From assembly GCF_036324505.1 (NCBI RefSeq), contig NC_086349.1:21180247-21244246 (forward strand): a DNA stretch of 64,000 nucleotides. The letters run 5' to 3'. The translations under genes were made by a program, and so were the position numbers. This stretch comes from Eleginops maclovinus (Eukaryota; Chordata; Actinopteri; Perciformes; Eleginopidae). The notes under the pieces are model-generated. The model made no database searches. It was not told where the DNA came from and was given only the letters and a program-made list of their open reading frames with translations. This document shows, piece by piece, positions 11,028 to 21,054 of the stretch (position 1 is its first letter; the number at the start of each line of letters is the position of its first letter).

Positions 11028-14000
11028 CTCAGACTTTCCTACTGCAAAATCTGAAGCAATGATGCTGTGACAGAACGAGGGGAAGCGTCCCCTAATGATG
11101 ATTTTATTGGCTCCTGCAAGCAGCTGTTAACAATATGGTTTATATACTGTAGCAGTGAGCCCAGGCAGGGGGCCTGCATGTATGTAGCTCCGACTTCCCT
11201 CCCGGGGTGAATGCTGTTGGTCCTGGCAAAACATAAAACTGGAGGCAGTGGTGTTTACAGAGCGCCTGTGGTTCCAACATGCACCCGTTTGTGTGCTGTT
11301 TCCATCAGCCTGACACCCTGTTGTTTTTCTCCCCCCCCCCCCGGTTGATTGTCTCTGTTGATGTGCTCTGCCACACACAGTCTGCTGAGCTACATGTGCC
11401 ACTTCTGACTCCCTCTGTTTCTCCTAACAAGGGAATCACATCTGTGCAGCTTTTATCAGAAATAGAAAAGCAGCTATGATTCAGTTTCTGGCTTTGGTTA
11501 AATTTGGGCATAAAGTTTCAAGATTCAGACAGCAGCATGTATTACTGTAAGTATTACTCTTCCTCTAAGAATCAGGTCCTGTAAATCCCATCGGGCTTGC
11601 TTAAGATGTAAGTGGAATTAAGTTTTTAAAAATCTAATTTCACCGATTCGCTAATCCTCTAGTGTGAAATAGGTTTGCGTACAGGAACTCCTAATCTCCA
11701 AAGACAGTTTGGTGAAGGTCTGTGTAACAGTTCACATCCCTAAAAGAAGACTTCATGATGATTTATAAACCCGGGGGACTAATCGACCGTGTTGATTAAT
11801 GAATGTACACCAAATCTGATCGGGGTGTCCTCGGAGCCTTGCATAAAGACACTGAAGTGAGACAGAGCTCTTTATGGCTCCATCCTTGGCCCTTTTTCAT
11901 CTCAGGTCACAGAGGTCTTTTTTTTCCTGGATAGCTCTGCATAAGCGCATGACCACATAAGGACAGGCAGCACTGGTTGAGTTATGTAAACACTTGCTGA
12001 GGAATAGCTCCTTTGACGCAGCATGAAATATCCCCCAACTCTGTAAATGTGAGCGCGGTAGTAACTGTGCACTGTGTTCCTTTGGACATGAATTATTCTC
12101 CCATAAAGCATAAGCTTTTAATGCAGTCTGCATCTGCTTCTTGTTTCCAACCGGACCCCCACGCAAGACTTTTATTGCTGTTTTATTTTAATCAGAGGTG
12201 TTTAAAGCCTTCTTTCCCTGGCCAGCAGCAACTCCAAATCTTAAAAGTAACGTTTATGAGACCGCCTGAAATACTGTCAAGACATCATGGCCCAGTCTGG
12301 ACTTATATTACGACCTCCCTCTGTCTGTCTTTCCTGTCTCTGACTGATAGTAAACATTGTCATTCATGGTCCTCTCATGTGCCACGTTTATCAGCTAATG
12401 GCAGTGAGTTGTCTATTTGTTCAGTGCAGAATCAAACCTGGCTGAAGGGTTGAAAATGTGAATTATGAGATTGGAAACCCTGTGTACACAGCGTTGTGCA
12501 TGAGCACAGGCAGGCAGTAGACATAAATTACGTCTACCACAAATTAATGATATGCACAACTTGGAGGTATTATAGATTCTGGAAATTAACCTGAGGGAAA
12601 TTCAGCAACAACAAAAACACACAAGCCCTCTGATTGTAGCACAATACCAGGATTCCTGGGTGAAGTGGAAACAAATTCAGTATGTGAATTACAAAAAGCA
12701 ACTTGGCAGTCATAGACTGGACTAGTCATAGCAAAGGCCTGCCAGGACAGCCTGCTATCAGTCTGCTGTCTGAGGTCAGGCATCGACCCATCACACACGG
12801 GATACTTAGCTCCTGATGTCATGATGTCATCTTTATGCTGCAGGCTTTTGCGTGGCAGCAGCCTGCTCTAAAAGATTAACCGGGCTCACCGGGGGGGGTT
12901 TGACCCACGTGAACCCTGTCAGTGCAGTGTTTAAGTGAATTATATCTCCCTCCTGCACGCATTTCTTCCCCGTAGGACTTCAGGTCTCTGAACATGCTGT
13001 GATAATTCACTTGGAAGTTTTGTTTTTGTTCTCTGTGGTCTCAAAAGGGAAAATATAGCATTGCCAAGCCTCTGTTTGGTCTTATCATAATATACAAATC
13101 TGTATCAAACCATGACAGACCTTTTTTTTTTCACTGTGTTGCTTTCATGCTGAGCTGCTGATGGAATCAAACTAACATGTTTTTGTTTTGTTTTTCAGCA
13201 TGAACGACTGTCACGGTAAGAATTTGGCATTGTCTTTGACTCTCCTGTAATATGAAACTGTATTTCCTGAGAACATTTTGAAACAAGTGCCCTATATAAA
13301 GTGGCAGTGTGGACTGATTGTGTTACTTTTAGATACGACTCCAGTGGGGAGAGTGTAACAGACAAACCATTGGGCCGAACCAGCTCTTACACTCGGAGAG
13401 AGACGAGGCTGGCAGCTCTGAACAGACAGGAACAAGACTCTTCTACCAAAGACTATAAGAAGGTAAAGTCCTACCTAGGTTCAAACAAGCACAATCTTTC
13501 TTGAATATGGTGCAGAAAGCTGTTGGATCACCAGGTAGATTTGTCTATTTTATTAACATTCCAATATAAAGGCAAGCATCTTGACTACAACAATTGTTGA
13601 CAGTATCAGATGTTTGAAATCCTGAAAAGTGGTATAGGACATTTTAAAATAAGATGTTTTTTGTCACAGTAAGGTCGCCTTTTTTTTAGTCTCTTGTATA
13701 TTGGATTATACATTGTTCTTTTTCTCACACATAAGTAAATGTAGGGATAATATTGGCAGGTTTTGAATACGTTTAAGACATTTATAGTGACTGGTTTCAC
13801 AATTACTCTACTTGTTCAATAAACATAAACACACGGCTCAGTAACTGAATCACAAACACATTAAGTAAAATATGTCAATTTACTAATTGAGATTAACAAG
13901 ATGCAAAGCTTACTTCTGCACCATTTTGATTCTGAAAAGAACTTCAGAGGGACACAACTCTGAGGAGCTTCAAAAGAGACATCAGTGTAGTAGACTCTAC

Positions 14001-17000
14001 TACACACATGAGCAAGCTAACAAGGCTAACACGTTAGCACTGATTCTTGCGTTTAATGCAGAGTGATGGCAATCCAGCCTTGCGGGTTAGCTAGCTTACT
14101 TTCGATGTTCTATATGTGACATTTAGAGCATGAATATAGCAGCCAACAACATACCGTACATGTAAATATAGTAAGGCAATGTTTACCTTACCTGTTTTCC
14201 AGAAAAACAAGTCGTCCGTGTTTTGTTTCCATTGTTGGTCCTGTGTGTGGCTAGTTTTGCACAGGGCACAAACTGTAGGCTATCGGTTACAAATGACAAC
14301 TGCGGTTCCGATGGTTAATGAACTATTCCATGCTTTATATGGTTCTGACCCACGGAAAAACGTAACGGTTAATAATATTGATACGCTCTGTTCAGAAGCA
14401 GAAGGACTAAAAAGTGTCATCGTGAATTATGAAATAAAAACATATGCATAAGTTACAAGAAAGTACAAACAATTCTAATAAGACTTACATTTCTAAAAGG
14501 TATCGCTTTCGTTTGATTTAACATATTCATTCATAAACAACACACTTTGTTTATTACACTTTTTTATACGTTATGTTTAGGCTACTTGATAACATTTCCT
14601 TGTTACATGAACTAATGTGTTATTTAATTGTTTGATTTTGAGAGCATTGAAAGACCATCATTCTCTGAACAAAGCTTTTCCTTAATCTTCATTTTGTCTA
14701 CTTCCAGATGTATGCAGATGCACTGCATGAGAATGATAAACTCAAGTCCAGGTTGCAGGACAGCAAACAGGAACTGGTGAAGATACGCTCCCAGCTGGAG
14801 AAAGTCACTCAGGTAAAGAAAAACCTGGAAAAAAACTGTCAATTCTTTCAATGTTTCACCCTTATCCTTTTCCCCAGATGTGTGGATGACAAAGGGTTGA
14901 TTAGTTAGTGTAATCATGATCAAAAGAAATTCTCCCACTTCTTCAAATATAACAGCACCATTTTTACTTTTAGAGGCAAGACAGAATATCAGAGCGATCT
15001 ACAGCAGTCGAATCTGAGAAAAGGGTAAGTGCTTGTCAACCTTTTGGCATTTTGTTTTTTCTATTAGATCATACCCTTGCAGTATGAAGATGGATGACCA
15101 TATGCTTTCTGTGCTATGTTCCCTCTAAGTTTCCTGACTACTTCAGACCCTAGTAACATTGTGTTTCACTTTTCATATTTACTTCAGTTGTTTCTATTCT
15201 ATTTACAGGAAAAACAAGCTCTTGAGAAAAAAGTCTCAAACATGGAGGATGAGATAAAGGTCAGTGCATGTGAAAATCAATTGTGCCTTGAGTTTAAACT
15301 ACATATTTTGTCTCTTGTGTGTGATTTAACTCAGATGTTTTTTTTTCCCTCCAACACCATAATAACACTAACAGTGCTTGAAAGAACACATTCAGCCAAG
15401 CCCCTCTTACCCATGCTAAATCAAGCACGCCTAAAGTGTTCAGAGCAAAACAGACACATATTAGCACACTCCAGGGTTGGTGTTAGCCAGGTGGGATTGA
15501 AGTCAAGGAGAGGGAAGGTTAATGCTTCAGGCTCATTACCCACAGTGTTCTGCTAGGCCACTTCCTGCCAGGCTGAGGAGGAGTCTGGGCTGCTGCTCCT
15601 CTGCTCCACTTATCCCACTGTTGGGGTGAACATTGTGACCTAGTTCCAGTTGAATACCAAAACCCCGTCCAAGAGCAAAAGACCTGCTTTTGTGAGGAAT
15701 TCCTGCACGGCACTGTGTGGACCCTGCTTCACAAAGAAATACAGGGCAGATTTCAGGCCTGGGTAGCCGCGGTTTGTGTCTTATTTGTCACATGCAACGC
15801 TATTCGATTATAATGTCATTGTAATGGCAAATTACAGCAACATTATTATACTCCTCATTAGAGATAAAATGCCAGCACCAGTCTGAGAACGTATACTATG
15901 CAGACAGTGACAGGGACAGTATAAATAGGACACATACATCAGGGTGGTTGTCAGCAGCAAATATTTGACCCCCGTGTTGTCGTGGTTCCCTTAGCAGGAC
16001 GCCCCAATGCGGTTCCGCTGTGGGTACCAGCCCTGAGAGCAGGGTGTCTCAGGGGGAGGGGGATGGTGAGTGGTTGCTAAAATGCAGGAGAGTGATTGTC
16101 ACCTGCCTGTCACCTTCACATTATTATGCTCTGTCAGAGAGTCAGGCATGTTTACACGTGTGCAATCACATATACGTCACATGATAAGCTCAGATATACT
16201 TTAGAATGTAATGCCACTCACTCACAAAGTCACTTGAAAAGGAAAAATAGCAGCAACACTAAACACCTTTAGATGCAACAATATCAGCGTTGTTTTCTAG
16301 TAGGAGCTGTTAACACTTACACTATTGTGGGAGAGTGTTACATGTATTGCTGCTGCTATTTTGCGTGTAATTTAAGAGAATGACTGTTGTGACTCTGCAG
16401 GAGACAGAAGCTATAACACTCCCTCCCTATAGATGGCACACATGAGCTTCATCTCCGGTAGAAAGCGACAGTTGAATAATTACTATTTACTTGGGTCATT
16501 TCAGGTGCTTTACATCTATAGCAATGTGTGTATTTCATTTCCCTTTTGTAATAGTATCCATATCTTCGTGTCCGCTTTGCAGGGTTTCACATTTCAGCCT
16601 CTGAAACGTAATTAATAGCAACTCTGTTGAATTATCTACAGGACGTGAGAGTTTGCTCAGATCTAATTTAATATCAGAGAGCTCAATAGAGTGTGATAAA
16701 GGATACTAGTCATTATGCATTCTTGCCTCTCTCTGTCTTTCTCTTCTCTTTCGCCAAGGGCACCTTTTACAGTTTACTGTTCTTGTATTACTGTAGTTGT
16801 TATCACATTAATAGGAGCCTGCTCTCCATGATCTTTCCAGATTAATTAAATGTTGAATGAATGAAAAAAGGATTGAAAATTGCTTTAATACATTATGTTT
16901 TGGTTTTGTAAGAAGCAGCTGGATATCATCGTAAACTTAATCATGGGTCATTTACATGTCAACACAATTGTGTTTGGGTAGTAGGAAACTTTACAAGAGC

Positions 17001-17001
17001 C

Positions 17002-17066
<65 letters not shown>

Positions 17067-19003
17067 TGAGTGTGAGAGTGTGTGGTTGTGTGGTTTGCCC
17101 TCAGGAATTGCGTCAAACCACAGATGTTTCTTTTAAACCACATTGAGGTTCACCTCAAAAACTAGGCTGAGTAGAGAAGACGGGGGAATACATCGTTTTT
17201 TCCCCCTTGACGTGTAACCAGGCTCTTACGAAAGCTTGAAATAGTAGAATTTTAGGTTATGGAAATTGTATTGAATTTGTATTCCCTCTCCTTTGCAAAG
17301 CTATGCATATCATAACACTTCAGCATCTCACCAGCCCAGGTTTGATGAGGTCAAACCCAAAGGAGAACTGCCTTCATATTTTCCTTTTGCTTCTTGCAAC
17401 GTTTGCTTTTACTACTCAATATCTCCCTGTTGTGTATATATATACGTTTTTCTGAGGAGTCCCTCAGCTCTGTATTTCTTTTCCCCTGTCTGGGTGAGTG
17501 TGTGGGCGCATGCCTGTATGAGTGGATCTGTCTCTGTGTGAGTCTTTCTCTTTGCACACGGCCTGGCTTCCTGCATGCTTTCTCTGTCAGCCCCTCTGTA
17601 TCTCTCTCCTCCTCTGTGCAGGCTTTCCCTCCTCTGGCTCAGGCCCAGACCTTGCGAAGGGTGAACGAGTGTCTCCTGGTTGAGAATAAAGCAATGCTGC
17701 GCGTCCTCACCCGCCTCTCTGAAACGGCCTCCATGCCGGAGACAGAGGACCTCTGATCCCCTGACATCATCTGTCCTCCTTTCACCCCCTCCTCTCCCCT
17801 TCTCAGCCACATAACGTCTACATTCCCCTCTCCTTCTGGTGCCTCTACAGCCCTTCTCGTCCTCTGCTGTGTTCCTCTTCAGGCAGGTCCTGCACCCCCC
17901 TCCCCGATGCTCACTCTCCCCGACAATGCATCTCCCTCTGCTCTCTTTTCACACAATCTGCTTTATGGCTATCAGAGGGTAACCTTTCTGCCCCCTTCCC
18001 CCAAAACCTGTCTCACTTTGAATTGTATTTTTAGCTACATCCATGTTTCATGGGGCTTCACATGACATGAAAATTGCATTAGGAGTTTTTTTTCTCTTTG
18101 GTAATCATCTCAATTAGACATCAACAGCAGCCGTCTGCAACATAAAGTAAACACGTTTTTTAGCGGTTATTGATCTTGCAGTCAAATGTAATGTGGGTCC
18201 TGTGTAATGTTCTGTGTAATCAATGCAAAGTTATTTGCGAGGGAAATAGTCATTCCTAGTCAATCTACCAAAGGAAATGAAATGTGTGAGATCATTACTT
18301 TCCAAATGAGCAAGGCCTGTACCACTGGGGGAAACACTGGGTGTGTCTTGCTTTGTTTAGCCAGAAATGTTCAACTATTCCTAAAGAGCGAGGCATTACT
18401 ATAATGACAGGAATAATATGGGATTTTATTTTGTAATCAGAATGACTACAAGCTGAACATATTGATGTACAGTAGGGCCTTCTCATTCACCATTGTTTGG
18501 CAATGTGTCACAGCTTAAGAGCAGAGGTTTATTGTTTGTCTCTTGTAGAGGGGAAATACTTTGGCAAAGAGGTTGGATATTTTTAGTCATTGCTCCTCAT
18601 GAGGGACATGACCTACTTTTGGGGAAATTGACCCTCTCTCAGTTTCTCTCTGTGACTTTGTTCTCTTTCACTTTTCACATGCAGACCATATTGACAAAGT
18701 CACTCCTAACTTGCATGATGACTCCAAAGCATGTCCTCAAGACAACTGTGGTGGTTGATTATCATTGAAGATATTTTATCGTTACAGTTGATAGACCCGG
18801 TAATTTTTGCCACCTGAAGCTCTAAATGAGAAACCATCAACAAACCATTTCACAAATATGAATATGTGATCATTATATTATGTTCTAATATAATTTCCTG
18901 TTCTCTGCTGTCCCAGATGTTAACAGAGCTCAAGTCAGACAACCAGAGGCTGAAGGACGAGAACGGGGCTCTGATTCGAGTCATCAGCAAACTGTCCAAA
19001 TAA
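4491..19003 (+). CDS. ppp1r12b: Protein phosphatase 1 regulatory subunit 12B (MYPT2), 3' part plus small-subunit isoform
   Basis: PPP1R12 proteins target PP1c-delta to myosin and so set light-chain phosphorylation in muscle. This span holds the C-terminal half of the long form (exons 4491-4581, 4670-4849, 4937-5051, 5311-5435) and the small-subunit form that starts at 8914. Shared downstream exons are 13199-13215, 13333-13462, 14708-14812, 14974-15024 and 15209-15259. There are two alternative ends: 17622-17756 (non-zipper) and 18917-19003 (leucine zipper). All exon phases join. Predicted small-subunit proteins are 196 aa and 180 aa. The 12B assignment rather than 12A rests on the HS-M21-type first exon, the HERLSR exon, the zipper segment [20 protein letters not shown], and the convergent syt2 neighbour. 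The ankyrin repeats and PP1-binding motif are not in the window. Splicing of 5435 directly to 13199 is phase-compatible but inferred. Confidence 0.93.
4670..4849 (+). CDS. ppp1r12b: ppp1r12b exon ([14 protein letters not shown]...)
   Basis: Sixty codons with phase 0 at both ends, acceptor CTGCAG and donor GTTAGT. The start [14 protein letters not shown] matches the conserved MYPT sequence directly after the inhibitory Thr. The rest (about residues 20-60 of the exon) is polar and rich in Glu, Arg, Ser and Thr, as expected for the disordered central region. Confidence 0.93.
4937..5051 (+). CDS. ppp1r12b: ppp1r12b exon (Ser-rich central region)
   Basis: The exon follows acceptor TTACAG and ends at donor GTAAGTG, phase 0 in and phase 1 out. 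It encodes [18 protein letters not shown] followed by a Ser/Tyr-rich stretch with GLLYSNTSF, which resembles the Ser-rich SLYTSS segment of mammalian PPP1R12B. A CAG repeat at the acceptor (TTACAGCAG) allows NAGNAG splicing, so the first Gln may be optional. Confidence 0.82.
5311..5435 (+). CDS. ppp1r12b: ppp1r12b exon (divergent central region)
   Basis: Acceptor TTTGCAG, donor GTTTGT, phase 1 in and phase 0 out. It codes for 41 complete codons beginning [19 protein letters not shown] and ending SEYNTAE. The open frame, splice sites and phase agree with a continuation of the preceding exon. The protein itself is poorly conserved, and I recognise no motif in it. The phase-0 end can join the HERLSR exon at 13199. 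Confidence 0.7.
7335..7745. repeat. Foldback MITE-like teleost repeat, copy 1
   Basis: The left end reads TTTAAAGGAGCAGTCTGACA and continues with GCTTTCTTGCC. The right part carries the inverted counterpart (GAGAGGTATAGATATCCCCA, then CATCTAACTCTAATTAAGAA). The middle holds GAGCTTAGCATAAACAC. Related copies lie at 44174-44786 and 53393-54754. This is a frequent teleost element by recollection; the family name was not verified. Confidence 0.55.
8119..8162 (+). repeat. (GT)22 microsatellite
   Basis: An uninterrupted GT dinucleotide tract of 44 bp in the intron upstream of the small-subunit first exon. TG reads on the sense strand of ppp1r12b. Confidence 0.98.
8640..8913 (+). promoter_or_regulatory. 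ppp1r12b: Candidate internal promoter and 5' UTR of small-subunit ppp1r12b
   Basis: The exon at 8914 begins with an ATG in good context and has no usable acceptor immediately before it, so its transcript should start upstream within this intron. A TATA-like TTATATA lies at 8744-8750, about 165 nt before the ATG, next to a short (CA)n run. Start-site position is inferred; no transcript data are available. Confidence 0.4.
8914..9015 (+). CDS. ppp1r12b: Alternative first coding exon of the ppp1r12b small subunit (M20/HS-M21 type)
   Basis: The exon encodes 34 residues from [18 protein letters not shown] to TDKNYR and ends at donor GTAAGA in phase 0. The pattern MSS-x-Y-x-R-(S/T)-K, followed by a Ser/Pro-rich SPPSSPS, closely matches the unique N-terminus of the mammalian heart-specific small subunit made from PPP1R12B. 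Spliced to 13199, it yields a protein lacking ankyrin repeats but keeping the coiled-coil C-terminus. In mammals this form is expressed in heart and binds the large subunit and myosin. Tissue expression here is inferred from that homology. Confidence 0.9.
9105..9114 (+). promoter_or_regulatory. MEF2 consensus match 90 bp after the small-subunit first exon
   Basis: CTATTTATAA fits the MEF2 consensus YTAWWWWTAR exactly. It sits just inside the intron after the cardiac-type first exon, where a muscle enhancer would make sense. In AT-rich DNA such a 10-mer is expected by chance every few kilobases, so position is the only support. Confidence 0.25.
10216..10400 (+). repeat. Dispersed teleost repeat (GTGGAAAGTAAC family)
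   Basis: The sequence starts GGTGGAAAGTAACCAAATAC and continues with variants of GTACTTCAGTATAATTGTAC, TTTTATGCTGCTTTATACTT and CTCTACTACATTTAAGAGG. I recognise this order from many teleost introns. The element class is unverified. Confidence 0.5.
10932..11026 (+). repeat. (GT)n microsatellite, 95 bp
   Basis: An uninterrupted dinucleotide tract, the longest in the window. It lies in a ppp1r12b intron, TG on the sense strand. Frames through it give Val-Cys repeats that are not genes. Confidence 0.98.
13199..13215 (+). CDS. ppp1r12b: ppp1r12b 17-nt microexon (HERLS-R)
   Basis: Acceptor TTTTTCAG and donor GTAAGA bracket 17 nt that encode HERLS and two bases of an Arg codon, completed by the first base at 13333. 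HERLSR is the conserved beginning of the region shared by the long and small forms in mammalian PPP1R12B. Phase 0 in, phase 2 out; it accepts either the 9015 or the 5435 donor. Confidence 0.9.
13333..13462 (+). CDS. ppp1r12b: ppp1r12b exon (YDSSGES...KDYKK)
   Basis: Acceptor TTTTAG, donor GTAAAG; one base completes Arg and 43 codons follow, residues 41-83 of the small-subunit form. It includes [20 protein letters not shown] and ends STKDYKK, matching the conserved Arg-rich helix before the coiled coil in MYPT C-termini. Confidence 0.92.
13463..14707 (+). other. ppp1r12b intron
   Basis: AT-rich noncoding sequence. No exon, repeat family or RNA gene recognised. It ends in TTTTGTCTACTTCCAG. Confidence 0.6.
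14708..14812 (+). CDS. ppp1r12b: ppp1r12b coiled-coil exon 1
   Basis: Thirty-five codons, phase 0 to phase 0, residues 84-118 of the small form: [20 protein letters not shown] then [15 protein letters not shown]. This is the start of the MYPT C-terminal coiled coil (mammalian LYExxLxENxKLKxxL). Acceptor TTCCAG, donor GTAAAG. Confidence 0.95.
14974..15024 (+). CDS. ppp1r12b: ppp1r12b coiled-coil exon 2
   Basis: Seventeen codons, [17 protein letters not shown], residues 119-135, between acceptor TTTTAG and donor GTAAGT. It matches the R-Q-(E/D)-R-x-x-(E/D)-R-S segment of MYPT proteins, where cGMP-dependent kinase partners and M20 contact the C-terminal helix. Confidence 0.93.
15209..15259 (+). 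CDS. ppp1r12b: ppp1r12b coiled-coil exon 3
   Basis: Seventeen codons, [17 protein letters not shown], residues 136-152, acceptor TTACAG and donor GTCAGT. It continues the coiled coil (mammalian ERRALERK(M/I)SEMEEE). It is the last exon common to both C-terminal forms. Confidence 0.93.
15260..17621 (+). other. ppp1r12b intron before the alternative 3' exons
   Basis: Noncoding. It holds a 62-bp (GT)n at 17004-17065 and a long pyrimidine-rich stretch just before 17622. No other exon recognised. Confidence 0.6.
17004..17065 (+). repeat. (GT)31 microsatellite
   Basis: An uninterrupted 62-bp tract located about 560 bp upstream of the alternative non-zipper exon, TG on the sense strand. UG repeats in RNA are known binding sites for CELF and TDP-43 proteins; a role here is inferred only from position. 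Confidence 0.98.
17622..17756 (+). CDS. ppp1r12b: ppp1r12b alternative C-terminal exon, non-zipper form
   Basis: Forty-four codons and a TGA at 17754-17756, phase 0 after acceptor TGTGCAG. It reads from [19 protein letters not shown] to [13 protein letters not shown]. Length and pattern (QTL, NE, EN-A, RV, RLSE, acidic tail ending L) match the alternative tail of one mammalian HS-M21 isoform. Leu163, Leu170, Met177 and Leu184 of the predicted 196-aa form are spaced by seven, but two prolines at 155-156 precede them. The exon may be terminal; only a weak CATAAA at 18141, with GU-rich sequence further downstream, is visible as a poly(A) signal. Confidence 0.83.
   Translation, partial: AFPPLAQAQTLRRVNECLLVENKAMLRVLTRLSETASMPETEDL
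17757..18916 (+). other. 3' UTR of the non-zipper form and/or intron
   Basis: The sequence directly after the TGA is C/T-rich, as expected either for a 3' UTR or a splicing region. A CATAAA lies at 18141-18146 and a GU-rich stretch at about 18190-18220. No other feature recognised. Confidence 0.4.
18917..19003 (+). CDS. ppp1r12b: ppp1r12b terminal leucine-zipper exon
   Basis: Twenty-eight codons and TAA at 19001-19003, acceptor GTCCCAG. The protein starts [20 protein letters not shown] and ends RVISKLSK, essentially identical to the leucine-zipper end of mammalian PPP1R12B and PPP1R12A. In the 180-aa small form, Leu157, Leu164, Leu171 and Leu178 form perfect heptads. In mammals this zipper mediates binding to cGMP-dependent kinase I-alpha and makes the phosphatase cGMP-responsive. 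Confidence 0.97.
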   Translation: MLTELKSDNQRLKDENGALIRVISKLSK

Positions 19004-19101
19004 AAAGATGTCTGAAGCTCCTGTTCTCCATCTGTGGACGCACCCACCCTGATATGGCAGTTTAATTACCCATACAAGTTGTGACTCCTCTGCTTTGCAG
19101 A

Positions 19102-19107
19102 AATAAA
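19102..19107 (+). terminator. ppp1r12b: Proximal ppp1r12b poly(A) signal
   Basis: AATAAA about 100 nt after the zipper-form stop codon, followed by a moderately G/U-rich stretch (TTGGGACTTGTG). It would give a short 3' UTR. Confidence 0.55.
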
Positions 19108-20135
19108 TTCCTGTTGGGACTTGTGAAGATCCAAAGAGAAGTTTTATGGAGTTTCAGTCAATTTTCACCGTGACGCTGGAGTTGCAACAAAGTGTACATG
19201 ATGAGTTCACAGTATTTAAATAGGGACCATATAACACAAATCCAGGGGTTTGCGTGAAAGTTCTGTTTCAATATATACCCACACATCACACTGAAACATC
19301 ACGTTACTTGGTGCACTACAGAAAGGTTTTTTAATATTGTCTTAATTGTGATTGAAGATAGAGGAAACCAAGGCCCCCATATGCCACTTTCCCATGGACA
19401 TAGACTGTATTTAAAAAATCGTTATAATTTAAATCAGATAAATGACCACTTGTTAAATGAGGCCTAGCCAAGCAACAAAAAGGTGCTCCAGTTCCAGAAG
19501 CAAAAGCTAGATATTAATATGAATTCAACAAGGAAACTGTATAAGGATAAATTGACACCAGCACAGGAGTGTTGTTAGATTGTTCTTCTAATGACGATAA
19601 GATGTTGGCTCCAGTCTAAGAATGTACTGAAAATTAAATGATAAGGCTCGTGGCGTACACTTTTTAATGGTATACAAAAATAATCAGTTTGAACTAATTT
19701 ACTCTAAGATAAAGATATAATGATTTGCTTTGTGTTTGCCATGATTGTCAACTCTCTCATGTTTGCCACTCAGCAGTGCCTGCTTACAATACCTCCCGAT
19801 GCCATTAGAGTTTTATAAAGTCCTGTCGACTTGAAACTATTGCAAACTAGTAAGAAACATTATTATTTTGAACATGACATAATTGTTCACCTTATAATGT
19901 TCCCTGTGTTAGCCCTGCCATGCAGATTACTTGGTACAGTTCAATACACTTTTTACAGAGTGGACAGTGCGTGGGCATCACTAGCAACACTGCTGTATCC
20001 TCCAGCTAGTTTCAGTTTCCGTGATAACATAATTCAGTTTGTGCCAGATTCTCTTTGTCAGTTTCAGTCGCCATTCTTCAATTTGTGTATAAAGGATTCA
20101 GCTTCAAGCAGCAGAATGGCTTCACAGATGAGACA

Positions 20136-20140
<5 letters not shown>

Positions 20141-20196
<56 letters not shown>
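20141..20196 (+). repeat. (TG)28 microsatellite
   Basis: A 56-bp uninterrupted tract in the putative long 3' UTR or downstream flank of ppp1r12b. Confidence 0.98.
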
Positions 20197-20199
<3 letters not shown>

Positions 20200-21054
20200 A
20201 CAAATGTCCTATATGTTGTGTGATAGAGATATATTTATTTATTTATGCATTTAATAGTTTCATATTCAATCATCTTTTTTTTTAGGAATACATCTATAAT
20301 TTTGACTTCCTGGCCATCTTTTTGTTAGTTGATGAAAAAGCAAACGGCAAAAATCTTCCACTTGTAAATCACTGCTGAGATTCTAGCGCTCATAATACTG
20401 TGTGATCAAAACTAAATAAATATTAAGCACAATCCAACGTTTTTTTGGTCCAGATTACAATCATCCCCTGTCTTGTGTTGATATTGAGATAAAAATGACA
20501 TTATTAATTGCAGAGTACATTGACTTGCCAGTTTATTTGGTGCAGCTGGCTACATCTTATGCAGTAAAATATTGCAGCCTTGAAATAAACCATAACTTCA
20601 TGAAGGGAATCTTTTGTTCTGGTCATTCCTGGAGGCCAAGTTTTTCTCGTGGAGCGCTATCACCTTCACTATATTCCAACAGGAAGTAATCCCTCGTCCA
20701 AAACTGTGTGTTATCATATTTAATGTATGAGACCGCCAGACTTTTGCATTAAAATTCCTTTAGTGTTGGCGCAAGTGATAAATGATGTGCCAGAGACATG
20801 AATAATTTAGGTATCCGTCTTCTCTTTATTTTAATGGATGAGTGGACCAAAGTCCCCAATGTTTGATGTATTCCTTCAATGATGTGATGCTGTAACACCA
20901 TTAACACTATCTTTGTCACACCGGTACTTTACTCAAAACTACTCATTAGTCAGATATTTCTACACAGAATGCATATTGAACTATGCAGTATATATTGTTA
21001 AAAATGTAATGTGTCCATGCTTAATATACACACATTGGTTTACCCATTTTGCTT

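Larger units (their letters stand above)
9016..13198 (+). other. ppp1r12b intron after the small-subunit first exon
   Basis: Noncoding. It contains a dispersed repeat at about 10216-10400, a G15 run at 10136-10150, a 95-bp (GT)n at 10932-11026 and a C12 run at 11331-11342. No additional exon was recognised. It ends in a T-rich tract and TTTCAG. Confidence 0.65.

Noticed and set aside
10844..11070. Cys-Val repeat open frames
   Set aside because: They are translations of the (GT)n microsatellite. The same applies near 8119, 20141 and 32938.
14179..14451. 90-aa plus-strand open frame in a ppp1r12b intron
   Set aside because: No splice sites at its borders fit the gene, there is no recognised domain, and it sits in AT-rich intron sequence.
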